Shown one piece after another: positions 33,835-42,038 of a stretch of 64,000 nt of DNA (positions within the stretch are counted from its first letter, which is position 1; every line of letters starts with the position of its first letter). The stretch is from Bin5 sp965218625 (GTDB lineage: Bacteria; Chloroflexota; Anaerolineae; Caldilineales; Caldilineaceae). Under the pieces are notes generated by a model. That model was not told the origin of the DNA, searched no databases, and saw nothing but the letters and a program-made list of their open reading frames with translations. The DNA lies in the NCBI GenBank assembly GCA_965218625.1, contig CBDCLG010000017.1, positions 486,021 to 550,020 on the forward strand, in the 5' to 3' direction. The position numbers were made by a program, and so were the translations under genes.

Positions 33835-34623
33835 GTCGTGCTCGGCCCGCACCGCGGCGGTGATCAGGTCCATCGCCAGGATCATGTAGCCGGTGTCGTC
33901 GCCGACCTGCAGCCACTGCACGCCGCGTTTCGCCATGCCGAGGGCAAAGCGGGCGTCGGGGGCCATGCCGGCGCCAACGAACAGGCCGGCCGCGCGCGTG
34001 CGGGTGATGATGCTGTCGATAGCCTCTACGACGGTGGGATGCTCGACCTCGCCGATCAGTCCGAGAGAGGCTGAGAGGTCCCAGGGGCCGAGCGCGATCG
34101 AGTCGAGCCCGGGAATGGTCAGAATGTCGTCGAGGGCGGCCATGGCGTCGCCGTTCTCGATCTGGACGGCGACGAAGATTTCGCGGTTGGCGCGCTCGAT
34201 GAAGGCGTTGCCGCCCTCGCGCCCGTAGTTGGAAGGGACGCGCGGCCCGTATCCACGCTCGCCCAGCGGCGGGTAGCGGCAGCTGTTGACGACATCCTGC
34301 ACTTCGGCGGCGGAGCGAATCTGCGGCACGATGATGCCGTCGGCGCCGGCGTCGAGCACCGGCTTGATGAAGGGTGTTGCGCTGCCGGGCACGCGCACGA
34401 GCGCCGGCCTGTTTCTTGCCTTTGCGGCCAGCAGATGTCCGCTCAGCGCCTCCAGGGTCATCGTGCTGTGCTCCATGTCGATCCAGAAGAAGTCGACCGA
34501 ATCGCCGAGCGCGTCGGTGGTGTGCGGGTCGGTCAGGGTGATCGAGGCGCCGATACAGATGTCGCCGGAGGTCATTTGGGCGCGGAAGGCCGCAATCGGA
34601 CTGGGCTGGGTATCGTTGTTCAT
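33826..34623 (-). CDS. HpcH/HpaI-family aldolase
   Basis: This class II aldolase family cleaves 2-keto-3-deoxy sugar acids or 4-hydroxy-2-oxo acids into pyruvate plus an aldehyde. The 265-residue product shows VDFFWIDMEHSTMTLEAL with the metal-site region, PALVRVPGS with the catalytic arginine, GADGIIVPQIRSAAEV, and GYGPRVPSNYG, all standard family landmarks. It is intact. Its stop lies in a heptamer array. Together with the sugar-acid genes further right it suggests hexuronate or aldonate breakdown. Confidence 0.9.
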   Translation of the reverse strand: MNNDTQPSPIAAFRAQMTSGDICIGASITLTDPHTTDALGDSVDFFWIDMEHSTMTLEALSGHLLAAKARNRPALVRVPGSATPFIKPVLDAGADGIIVPQIRSAAEVQDVVNSCRYPPLGERGYGPRVPSNYGREGGNAFIERANREIFVAVQIENGDAMAALDDILTIPGLDSIALGPWDLSASLGLIGEVEHPTVVEAIDSIITRTRAAGLFVGAGMAPDARFALGMAKRGVQWLQVGDDTGYMILAMDLITAAVRAEHDDS

Positions 34624-34794
34624 GGTTACCTGTGTTTGGCGTGATGGTTTGGCTGCGCGCAGCCGCGGCGCGCCGTACAGGTGAAGTGTTCACCAATTTC
34701 CAGAAAAAGACAAACCAGTGTTGCCCGGGCGTGAGGGGAGAGGGGAGAGAACGCCGCCCGCTTCGCGATCAGGTGAGCTGCGGCCGGTAGCGTT

Positions 34795-35070
34795 CTACTT
34801 GTATCTGATCTTCGCGCCGGCGCGCCGGCGCGCCGGCGCGAGATTGTAGGCAGTTTGCCGTTGCAGCCAGAATTCGGCGTTGGACCATCCGGCCTTTTCC
34901 AGGCGGATTGCCATCTCCGCTGAGATTGACGCGTGACCGTTTAACACGCGCGAAAGGGTATGGCGGGCCACGCCCAACACCTTAGCCGCCTCCGTGACGT
35001 TGAGGCCGTACGGGTCGATACAGTTTTCCTTTATGCTGCGGCCAGGATGGGGTGGATTTTTCATTGCCAT
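34795..35070 (-). CDS. higA: HigA-family antitoxin
   Basis: The 91-residue product reads NPPHPGRSIKENCIDPYGLN, VTEAAKVLGVARHTLSRVLN and AIRLEKAGWSNAEFWLQRQ, the full HigA/VapI pattern with its helix-turn-helix. The C-terminal LAPARRRAGAKIRYK is partly encoded by a 28-base GC palindrome. HigA normally follows a higB toxin; upstream I see only a short open frame ending in LANYH and TGA 26 bases before the ATG, which is too little to call a toxin. It may be an orphan antitoxin. Confidence 0.88.
   Translation of the reverse strand: MAMKNPPHPGRSIKENCIDPYGLNVTEAAKVLGVARHTLSRVLNGHASISAEMAIRLEKAGWSNAEFWLQRQTAYNLAPARRRAGAKIRYK
34813..34840. repeat. 28-base GC palindrome of three CGCGCCGG units inside higA
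   Basis: CGCGCCGG occurs three times in tandem, closed by CGCG, giving a perfect palindrome within the C-terminal codons of higA. It could fold into a very stable hairpin or expand and contract by slippage. Confidence 0.8.
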
Positions 35071-35264
35071 GATTGCCGGCTCGCGTCAGTGGTAGTTTGC
35101 CAGTTCGTCTGATTGTGCCCCGATGAAGCGGTGGCGACGGCTCATCCAGCTTCCATTGAGCGTACTGCATGATAGACCGAATGTCCGGCTTATTTTACCA
35201 CGCCCTCACTGCCCCGTGTTATGATTGTCCGCACCGGCTGGCGCTGTGGATCGGGAGAGGCATC

Positions 35265-36524
35265 ATGATCACCTCAGTTCGACTTGTCAATTTCAAAAAC
35301 TTCGCCGATGAGACGCTGCGCGTCGGGCCGTTCACCGTCATCGTAGGCGCCAATGCCAGCGGCAAGAGCAATATCCGCGACGCGTTTCGCTTTCTGCACG
35401 GCATCGGCCGCGGCTACACGCTGGCCGAAATCGTCGGCGGAAAGTACGGCGCCGGCGGGCAAGTCGAATGGACCGAGATTCGCGGTGCAATGGACGAGAT
35501 CATCCGCTTTGGCCAGCCTGCGGTCTCTTTTGGCGTCAAAGTAAAGGACTTTACCTACGCGATCGAGGTTGGCAGGGATGGAAACAGGGACGGGGTTTTC
35601 CGGGTGACAAAGGAAAGTCTCCACCATCGCGCTAGTAGGATCTATTCGACCCAATCAGTCCCTGGAGACCCTCTGAATCTGTGTCCGGGCGAAGGAAAAC
35701 TGCTTCTTTACACAGAAAAAGAGGCTTCAAGGTGGAGTTCAGATAATTATATTGAGGTGAAGGCAGACCAGCCAGGGCTGTGCCAGATTATTGGAGCGAA
35801 GGTTCTTCCAGACGAGTACAGACCCTTTGTCCTGCAAGTTACAAGAATCTTCTCAAGCATGCGTTTCTTGGACCTAGCGCCAAGCCGTATGCGGGAGCCC
35901 GCCTTTCCCGGACAGACTGTGCTGGGCGACGGCGGGGAATATCTGCCCACCGTACTGCGGGCCATCTGCGAAGACTCGCATCGTAAGGAGACCCTGGTCG
36001 AATGGATACGCGAGTTGACGCCAATGGATGTACGGGGCTTCGAGTTTCCCACTGATCCCTCCGGCCGGGTCCATCTTGTTTTCCTCGAAGCCAACGGCAG
36101 AAGGGTATCCGCCTACGCCGCGTCGGACGGCACGCTTCGTTTTCTTGCCATGCTTGCTGCGCTGCTCGGGCCGAATCCGGCTGGCCTTTACTTCTTCGAG
36201 GAGATCGACAACGGCATTCATCCAGCGCATCAGTGGCTACTGCTGGAACTGATCGAAAGGCAGACGGCAAAGCAAGGGATACAGGTCATCACCACCACCC
36301 ATTCTCCTGACCTGTTGACCGTGATGAACGAAGATACGTTCAAGAACACCTCTGTCGTCTGCCGCCAGGAAGATGCCGACGACGCCATCATTCGCCCCGT
36401 CGCGGAGATTCCCAAGGCGGGGGAGCTGCGCAAGTCACAGGGTCTGGGCAGGCTCCTGGCCGGTGGATGGATGGAGACCGTTCTCGCCTTTACCGAAGGG
36501 GATAACGATGAGGATAGTCAGTGA
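35265..36524 (+). CDS. AAA ATPase, RecF/SMC-like (AAA_21 type)
   Basis: The 420-residue protein has Walker A GANASGKSN at residues 28-36, a C-terminal Walker B in LYFFEEIDNGIHPAHQ, and the ABC-type SDGTLRFLAML signature. TTTHSPDLL is the downstream switch histidine region. This is the layout of ABC-like ATPases used in OLD, Gabija and PARIS-type defence systems. The ATG at 35265 follows a GGGAGAGG ribosome-binding site. The stop overlaps the start of the next gene (GTGA), so they form a coupled pair. Confidence 0.85.
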   Translation: MITSVRLVNFKNFADETLRVGPFTVIVGANASGKSNIRDAFRFLHGIGRGYTLAEIVGGKYGAGGQVEWTEIRGAMDEIIRFGQPAVSFGVKVKDFTYAIEVGRDGNRDGVFRVTKESLHHRASRIYSTQSVPGDPLNLCPGEGKLLLYTEKEASRWSSDNYIEVKADQPGLCQIIGAKVLPDEYRPFVLQVTRIFSSMRFLDLAPSRMREPAFPGQTVLGDGGEYLPTVLRAICEDSHRKETLVEWIRELTPMDVRGFEFPTDPSGRVHLVFLEANGRRVSAYAASDGTLRFLAMLAALLGPNPAGLYFFEEIDNGIHPAHQWLLLELIERQTAKQGIQVITTTHSPDLLTVMNEDTFKNTSVVCRQEDADDAIIRPVAEIPKAGELRKSQGLGRLLAGGWMETVLAFTEGDNDEDSQ

Positions 36525-37084
36525 ACGTCCTCATCATCCCCGAAGATTTCCGCAGGGACCAATACATCCTTAAGCCGATTTTTGAACGGCTATTCCGCTC
36601 CATCGGCAGACGCAGAGCAAGAGTTGAGGTTTGCCGGGAACCTTTGCTCGGCGGCGTTGATGAAGCGTTGAAGTCGGACAGAATTTCGGAAATTGTGATG
36701 TTCTATCCGATGACAGATATCTTTATTCTATGCGTCGATCGCGATGGCAGGGAAGGAAGGCGTGACAGGCTCGACGAACTCGAAGAGGAGTTCGGGAGCG
36801 ACGATGAGTTTCTGGCCGAAAACGCGTGGGAAGAGATCGAGACGTGGGTCCTGGCGGGCCTGGACCTGCCCGCTGAATGGCGTTGGAGGGATGTCCGCGC
36901 CGAGATTCATGTCAAGGAACGGTACTTTGAGCAGCTTGCCGCACGACGCGGCTTGTCCGACAGACCCGACGGTGGCCGCAAGTCTCTGGCCGAAGAGGCA
37001 GCCCGCCGTATCGACGCCATCCGGCAGAAATGCCCCGAGGATTTTGATCGCCTTGCGCGGCGTCTCGCTTTAGTCAGCAATTAG
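36521..37084 (+). CDS. TOPRIM-like partner protein of the AAA ATPase
   Basis: The 187-residue product starts from a GTG that overlaps the ATPase stop. An acidic residue in the first strand (IIPED, E8) and the DxD pattern D73-D75 in LCVDRDGREG resemble the metal-binding acids of a TOPRIM nuclease domain, such as AriB (DUF4435) or DUF4276 proteins. The C-terminal half is helical and charged. I cannot name the family, so the TOPRIM assignment is an inference from motif spacing and gene context. If correct, the pair is a split OLD-like anti-phage system. Confidence 0.6.
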   Translation: MNVLIIPEDFRRDQYILKPIFERLFRSIGRRRARVEVCREPLLGGVDEALKSDRISEIVMFYPMTDIFILCVDRDGREGRRDRLDELEEEFGSDDEFLAENAWEEIETWVLAGLDLPAEWRWRDVRAEIHVKERYFEQLAARRGLSDRPDGGRKSLAEEAARRIDAIRQKCPEDFDRLARRLALVSN

Positions 37085-37166
37085 CGGTTCTTATCTATAA
37101 TTTACCCGCCGCAATCCACACCACTGAATTGAACGCATCTCAACCCTCCCACAGCAGGAGCACGCA

Positions 37167-38183
37167 ATGAGCGAAGCTTCAATCAAGACAACGGTCGTCG
37201 GCAGCTATCCTTTGCCGGCCTGGCTGGCCGCCTATCCATCCACGCCCAACCTGCGCGACGCGATTCTCGTCGTCCTCAAAACGCAGGAGCTGGCGGGGCT
37301 GGACATGATCTCCGACGGCGAGCTGACCCGCTTCGATATCAACCATCCCGAGACGAACGGGATGATCGAATATTTCGTGCGCCCGATGGGAGGCATCTCC
37401 AGCCGGATGGGGCGCCAGGACGTGGCCGATTTCCGCGCCCAGCAGGGCATGGGCTTCCGCGCGCAGCCGGCCGGCGTGGTGGAGGGGCCGATCAACGAGG
37501 GCGAGATGGACCTGCCCTCAAGCTGGCAGATGGTGAAAGGTCTGACCGCGGCCCCACTAAAGTTCACCGTGACCGCGCCCTATATGCTGGCCAAAACGCT
37601 GCTGGACCGCCATTACAGCGATCTGCCCAGCCTGACGATGGCGGTCGCCGAGGTACTGCGCAGCCAGGTCGAGGCGATCGATGCGCCGGTCCTGCAGGTG
37701 GACGAGGCCAACCTGACCGGCCACCCCGAGGACGCGACCTGGGTGCATGAGCCGATCAACCATGTGCTTGACGGCGCGCGCGGGGAGCGGGCGCTCCATC
37801 TCTGCTTCGGCAACTACGGCGGCCAGAGCATCCAGAGCGGCTTCTGGGCCAACCTGCTCGGCTTCCTCAACAAGCTGCACGTGGACCACCTGGTGCTGGA
37901 GTTCGCGCGCCGCGGCTACGATGAGCTGGAGGTCTTCACCGACCTGCGCGAGGGTGTGGCTCTGGGACTTGGCGTCATCGACATTAAGGACAACGAGGTC
38001 GAGAGCGCGGACGAGGTCGCCGGGCGCATCCAGCAGGCGGTCGACCTGCTGGGCGAGGAGCGCATCAGGTGGATTCACCCTGATTGCGGCTTCTGGATGC
38101 TGCCGCGTTCGGTTGCCGACCGCAAGATGCAGGCGTTGGTGGCAGGCCGCGATCTGTTCTTGGGGCGCAACGGCGAGAAGTAA
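37167..38183 (+). CDS. MetE C-terminal-like methyltransferase family protein
   Basis: The 338-residue product matches the catalytic half of cobalamin-independent methionine synthase (TTVVGSYPLPAWL at the start, then SDGELTRFD). The zinc site is represented by HLCFGNYGG and by the late WIHPDCGFWMLPR, each contributing histidine or cysteine. It is far shorter than full MetE (about 750 residues), so it belongs to the single-domain relatives that act on other methyl donors or thiols. An AGGAG lies eight bases before the ATG. It is intact. Confidence 0.85.
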   Translation: MSEASIKTTVVGSYPLPAWLAAYPSTPNLRDAILVVLKTQELAGLDMISDGELTRFDINHPETNGMIEYFVRPMGGISSRMGRQDVADFRAQQGMGFRAQPAGVVEGPINEGEMDLPSSWQMVKGLTAAPLKFTVTAPYMLAKTLLDRHYSDLPSLTMAVAEVLRSQVEAIDAPVLQVDEANLTGHPEDATWVHEPINHVLDGARGERALHLCFGNYGGQSIQSGFWANLLGFLNKLHVDHLVLEFARRGYDELEVFTDLREGVALGLGVIDIKDNEVESADEVAGRIQQAVDLLGEERIRWIHPDCGFWMLPRSVADRKMQALVAGRDLFLGRNGEK

Positions 38184-38199
38184 TTTGCGAGGAGAACTC

Positions 38200-39234
38200 T
38201 CACTCCTCTAACGCCGCCACCATCTCCTCGGTATAGCCGAAGATCGCAGGGGCGCCGCCGGTGTGAACGAAGACGACCGGCTCGTGCGGCGGCAGCGCGC
38301 CGCTGCGGATGTGGGCCACCAGCCCGGCCAGCGCCTTGCAGGAGTAGACCGGGTCGGTGAGGATCCCCTCGGTCTGGGCCAGCAGACGCAGCGCGGCCAG
38401 CCCCTCCGCCGAGGGGATGCCGTAGCGCTCGCCGACGAAGGAGTCGTCGTTGTCGAAGTCGGCCGCGGTCAGGGTCACGTCCAGGTCCAGCCGGTCGGCG
38501 GCCTGGTTCGCGGTCCAGGCCATGCGCTCCTCGGTGCCGTTCTTGAAGGCCGGATTGATGCCCTTCACCCGCATCGGGCTGCCCATCGCTTTGAGGCCGA
38601 GCACCAGCCCGGTCTGGGTGGTGTCGGCCGCGCAGACGTAGACAGTACGCGGGTCGATTTCCTCCGCGCGGCACTGGCGCACCAGTTCGAGGGCGGACTG
38701 GGCATAGGCGATCAGATCCAGGTCGATCGTATCGTCCTGGCGCGGCACGAAGACGTTGTGGCCGGCCGCGCGCAGCTCTTCGGCCTTGGCCGCGATCATC
38801 TCCTGCTGGCGGTCGCGGTCGTTGCCCGACAGCACCGTGACATGCGCGCCCAGCAGCCGCTGCACCAGGTGGTTGCCCGTGATGGCCGTCCTGTCTATCT
38901 CCCGCTCGGACCGCAAGATCAGATGCAGCGTCATACCCAGCTTGGCGCAGGCCCCCGCCAGCTGGCGGCAGTAGTTGGACTGCACCGCCGCGCCGAAGAC
39001 GACCGTATCCGCGCCGCGTTCGATCGCTACCGCCAGGCTGTATTCGAGCATACGGGTCTTGTTGCCGCCGAAAGCCAGGCCGGTCAGGTCGTCCCGCTTC
39101 ATCCATACCTGCGGCCCGCCCAGGGCGGCGCTGAAACGGGGCAGATGCTCCAGCGGCGTATTGTCCACACCCAGGTGCACGCGCGGCAGATTGGCCAGCG
39201 CCATCTCCAGTTTGTTTTCCAGTGCAGAACTCAT
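38200..39234 (-). CDS. D-cysteine desulfhydrase / ACC deaminase-family PLP enzyme
   Basis: This pyridoxal-phosphate enzyme family degrades D-cysteine or 1-aminocyclopropane-1-carboxylate. The 344-residue product has WMKRDDLTGLAFGGNKTRML with the cofactor lysine K59, GAAVQSNYCRQLAGACAKLG, and the phosphate-binding CAADTTQTGLVLGLKA (the usual GSGGT pattern is altered to ADTTQ). VFVHTGGAPAIFGY near the end is also conserved. An AAGGAG ribosome-binding site supports the ATG at 39234. The specific substrate cannot be decided. Confidence 0.85.
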   Translation of the reverse strand: MSSALENKLEMALANLPRVHLGVDNTPLEHLPRFSAALGGPQVWMKRDDLTGLAFGGNKTRMLEYSLAVAIERGADTVVFGAAVQSNYCRQLAGACAKLGMTLHLILRSEREIDRTAITGNHLVQRLLGAHVTVLSGNDRDRQQEMIAAKAEELRAAGHNVFVPRQDDTIDLDLIAYAQSALELVRQCRAEEIDPRTVYVCAADTTQTGLVLGLKAMGSPMRVKGINPAFKNGTEERMAWTANQAADRLDLDVTLTAADFDNDDSFVGERYGIPSAEGLAALRLLAQTEGILTDPVYSCKALAGLVAHIRSGALPPHEPVVFVHTGGAPAIFGYTEEMVAALEE

Positions 39235-39334
39235 GCAGAAGTCTCCTTCGGCGGTTGCTGATTTGTCGATTTCATTGCTGCATTGCTGCATTGGGGCAAG
39301 AGCTCACCACATGGGCTACGCCGGCCGCAGGCCG

Positions 39335-41134
39335 CTATCCACCGGCCACTGACAACTCAAGCTCCGGCTCCTGGGTCAGTTCCCAGGAGCGGGCGAGGCT
39401 CTGCGCTTCGACCATTTGGGCGTAGCGGCCGTTGCGCGCCATCAGCTCGGCGTGGGCGCCGGACTCGACGATGCGGCCCTTGTCGAGGACGACGATCTTG
39501 TCGGCGTGGCGGACGGTCGAGAGGCGGTGGGCGATGACCAGCGTGGTGCGGTTGCGGGTGAGGCGGTTGAGCGCCTGTTGGATCAGCCATTCGGTCTCGG
39601 TGTCGACCGAGGAGGTCGCCTCGTCGAGGATCAGGACCGGCGCGTCTTTGAGGAGGGCGCGAGCGATCGAGATGCGCTGCTTCTGGCCGCCGGAGAGGCG
39701 CACGCCGCGTTCGCCGATGATCGTCTCGTAGCCGTCGGGCAGGTCGACGATGAAGGCGTGCGCGTTGGAGGCCTGCGCCGCCTGCACGATCTCGTCGATG
39801 GTCGCGTCGGGGCGTCCGAAGGCGATGTTCTGGCGCACGCTGCCGTGGAAGAGGAAGACATCCTGCATGACCGAGGCGACGTTGGCGCGCAGGAAATCGA
39901 GGTCGAGGCTGCGCAGATCATGGCCGCCGAGGCAGACCTGCCCGTCCTGGGGGTCGTAGAAGCGGGGGATCAGGCGGCTGACCGTCGTTTTGCCGGCGCC
40001 AGTCGGGCCCACCAGCGCCACCATCTCCCCGGCGCCGATTTTGAAATCGATCCCGTTCAGCACCACCTCTTCCGGCTGGTAGCCGAAGGAGACATCGTCG
40101 AAGGCCACGTCCCAGCGGTCGATGCGGGGCTTGACCGCGTCGGGCGGGCTGCTGATCTCCGGCTGCACGGCCAGCAGCTCGAAGATACGCTCCTGGCTGG
40201 CGCCGGCGCGGTGCAGCGTGTCGCCGATGTCGGCCAGCTTGAGGAAGGGCTGGTAGATGTAGGCCAGGTAGGCGATGAAGACGAAGAGGTCGGCGACATT
40301 GAGCGTATCGGCCAGCGCGAGGCCGCCGCCGATCCAGACGGCCACGATCACGCCGACGCCGCCGGAGAACTCGACGATGGCCGAGGGCAAAAGCGAGAGC
40401 CTGGTCGCGGCGCAGATCTTGTCGCGGTAGGCGTCTGCAGAGTGTGTGACCTGGTCCGCCTGCGATTTTTCCCTGCCGAACGATTTGATCTCGGTAATGC
40501 CGGAGAAGCTGTCCTGCACCTGGGCGACCAGCTCGGAGATGATGGCGCGTACCTGGCGCCATACGTGGCGGATCCGGCGGGTGAAGCGGTAGATGACATA
40601 GCCGCCGATTGGCAGCGGCAGCACGACCAGCAGGGCCAGCAGCGGGTGGATCCAGAACAGGACGCACCACATGGCGATGGGAATGGCGACCGCCATGACC
40701 AGCTCGGGCACGCCGTGAGCGACGAAGTCCTCCAGCGTCTCGATGTCGTTGACCGAGCGCACGATCAGCGCGCCGGTGCGCTGGCGGTTGTAGAAGCTGT
40801 GCGAGAGCCGTTGCAGATGGCGGTAGACGCGCGCCATCAGGCTGGTGGTGATGCCGTAGGCGGCCTGGTGGGAGAACTGGCCGTAGAAGTAGCGGCCGAC
40901 GCCGCGTAGAATATAGACGATGCCCAGCAGCGCGGTCATCGTCAGCAGTCCGGACGAGGAGCCGCCGCCCTCGGTGATCCACAGGATCAGGCGACGCACC
41001 AGCAGCGGTGGGACGAGGGTTGTGGCGGAGAAGAGCAGCCCGCTCACGATCGAGAGGACCACCAGCTTGCGGTGGCCGCCGAGGATATCCCAGAGGCCGG
41101 TCAGAAAGCCCCGCTGCGCGTCGTTTGTGGACAT
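39335..41134 (-). CDS. ABC transporter, fused permease and ATPase (exporter type)
   Basis: The 599-residue half-transporter has a six-helix membrane domain (residues about 20-310) and a nucleotide-binding domain with Walker A GPTGAGKTT, signature LSGGQKQRI, Walker B VLILDEATSSVD and the switch histidine in VIAHRLSTVRHAD. It is the MsbA/LmrA-like arrangement and would work as a homodimer exporting lipids, drugs or peptides. The ATG at 41134 is chosen over 41224, whose extra 30 residues include the heptamer array. The final residues LSVAGG and the TAG are encoded by another heptamer array. Confidence 0.92.
   Translation of the reverse strand: MSTNDAQRGFLTGLWDILGGHRKLVVLSIVSGLLFSATTLVPPLLVRRLILWITEGGGSSSGLLTMTALLGIVYILRGVGRYFYGQFSHQAAYGITTSLMARVYRHLQRLSHSFYNRQRTGALIVRSVNDIETLEDFVAHGVPELVMAVAIPIAMWCVLFWIHPLLALLVVLPLPIGGYVIYRFTRRIRHVWRQVRAIISELVAQVQDSFSGITEIKSFGREKSQADQVTHSADAYRDKICAATRLSLLPSAIVEFSGGVGVIVAVWIGGGLALADTLNVADLFVFIAYLAYIYQPFLKLADIGDTLHRAGASQERIFELLAVQPEISSPPDAVKPRIDRWDVAFDDVSFGYQPEEVVLNGIDFKIGAGEMVALVGPTGAGKTTVSRLIPRFYDPQDGQVCLGGHDLRSLDLDFLRANVASVMQDVFLFHGSVRQNIAFGRPDATIDEIVQAAQASNAHAFIVDLPDGYETIIGERGVRLSGGQKQRISIARALLKDAPVLILDEATSSVDTETEWLIQQALNRLTRNRTTLVIAHRLSTVRHADKIVVLDKGRIVESGAHAELMARNGRYAQMVEAQSLARSWELTQEPELELSVAGG
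39339..39360. repeat. heptamer array inside the ABC transporter 3' end
   Basis: Three units (CCACCGG, CCACTGA, CAACTCA) with a 7-base step cover the last codons of the transporter gene. Confidence 0.5.
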
Positions 41135-41174
41135 GGTCTTGGAAATCCGCTCCCTGCTCCTTACCAACAACCGA

Positions 41175-41203
41175 ATACCAGAGACGAAAAACTGAAAACT
41201 GCC
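41175..41203. repeat. A-rich heptamer array between the VOC and ABC genes
   Basis: ATACCAG, AGACGAA, AAACTGA and AAACTGC follow at 7-base steps, four bases beyond the VOC gene stop codon. Confidence 0.55.
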
Positions 41204-41207
41204 ATTC

Positions 41208-41615
41208 CTATTCCTCGTCCTCAACTCCCTGGCCGAAGGCGATGAAGTAGCCGTCCGGGTCGTATACGGCGAACTCGATGTTGTCGTATTCGTGCTGATG
41301 CGTCAGACCGTAGGCGAACTCGGCGCCCTTGGCCTCGAACTCGGCGTAGAGCGCCCGCACATTTCGGACCCAGACGTAGGCGTCCCAGTAGCCGCCCCGC
41401 GTGCGGTTGGGGAGAATCTCATGCTCGTCATCCACCTCCTTGAGCATGAAGGTGAAGCCGTCGCGGTCGGGCATGGCGAAGGTCGGCGGTTCTCCCCAGA
41501 GATAGGGTCGCGTGAAGCCGAGCACATCGCAGTAGTAGTTGAGCGAGGCGGCGAGATTGCGCACCATGAAATAAGGCGCGGAGGCGACCAGGGTCGGCGG
41601 GTTGGCAGGTGGCAT
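41208..41615 (-). CDS. VOC-family (glyoxalase-like) protein
   Basis: The 135-residue product contains one vicinal-oxygen-chelate module pair: APYFMVRNLAASLNYYCDVLG at the start and IEFAVYDPDGYFIAFGQ at the end, with a metal-type glutamate in the last strand. Proteins of this kind include glyoxalases, dioxygenases and resistance proteins. The reaction is unknown. No strong ribosome-binding site; it probably belongs to the minus-strand block with the ABC exporter. Confidence 0.85.
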   Translation of the reverse strand: MPPANPPTLVASAPYFMVRNLAASLNYYCDVLGFTRPYLWGEPPTFAMPDRDGFTFMLKEVDDEHEILPNRTRGGYWDAYVWVRNVRALYAEFEAKGAEFAYGLTHQHEYDNIEFAVYDPDGYFIAFGQGVEDEE

Positions 41616-41681
41616 GGGAAGACTCCAGGGTGAGCCGCGCGTCTACATGGCGTAACGGTAGTGCATCTTGACACGGAGGGA

Positions 41682-42038
41682 TTATGGCGCCGCTTCAGAC
41701 GCGGCGACTGCTGCGGGAACGGCATCCAGGAACTCTACCGGTTCGGCGTCGCGTCCGTTTTCCCAGAGGAGCGAAAAAAACCAAATGCCGCTCTCACCTA
41801 CGGTAAAACTGGCTGGGCTGAAGTGCCTTCGGTACTCCTGCTTTATGCGATTGCCTTCCTCCCGCAGTTCAAACAGCGCGTTTTGTTCGAGCAACTCCGG
41901 CTCGTAATGGACGGCCCAGCCCCACATCTGCCCCTGGTAGGGTTTGTCTCGCAGATGCAGAACATTGGCATATTCCCGCACCTCCGCCAATTCGGGGATA
42001 TGTTTGTCTTGCCCTCCACTGTGATCAGGTCTCATCAC
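41682..42038 (-). CDS. hypothetical protein coupled to the aminotransferase
   Basis: A 118-residue product with no recognised domain. It is mixed alpha/beta in character, with GQMWGWAVHYEPELLEQN and WFFSLLWENGRDAEPVEFLD as the most structured parts. Its ATG overlaps the aminotransferase TGA (ATGA), so it is translated with that gene. Confidence 0.6.
   Translation of the reverse strand: MMRPDHSGGQDKHIPELAEVREYANVLHLRDKPYQGQMWGWAVHYEPELLEQNALFELREEGNRIKQEYRRHFSPASFTVGESGIWFFSLLWENGRDAEPVEFLDAVPAAVAASEAAP

Noticed and set aside
35071..35168. HigB toxin 3' end upstream of higA
   Set aside because: A short frame ends in LANYH and TGA close to the higA start, as HigB often does, but the 26 residues before it show no HigB motif.
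39416..40909. 497-codon open frame opposite the ABC transporter
   Set aside because: Low-complexity composition rich in aspartate, alanine and valine and antisense to a well-supported gene.
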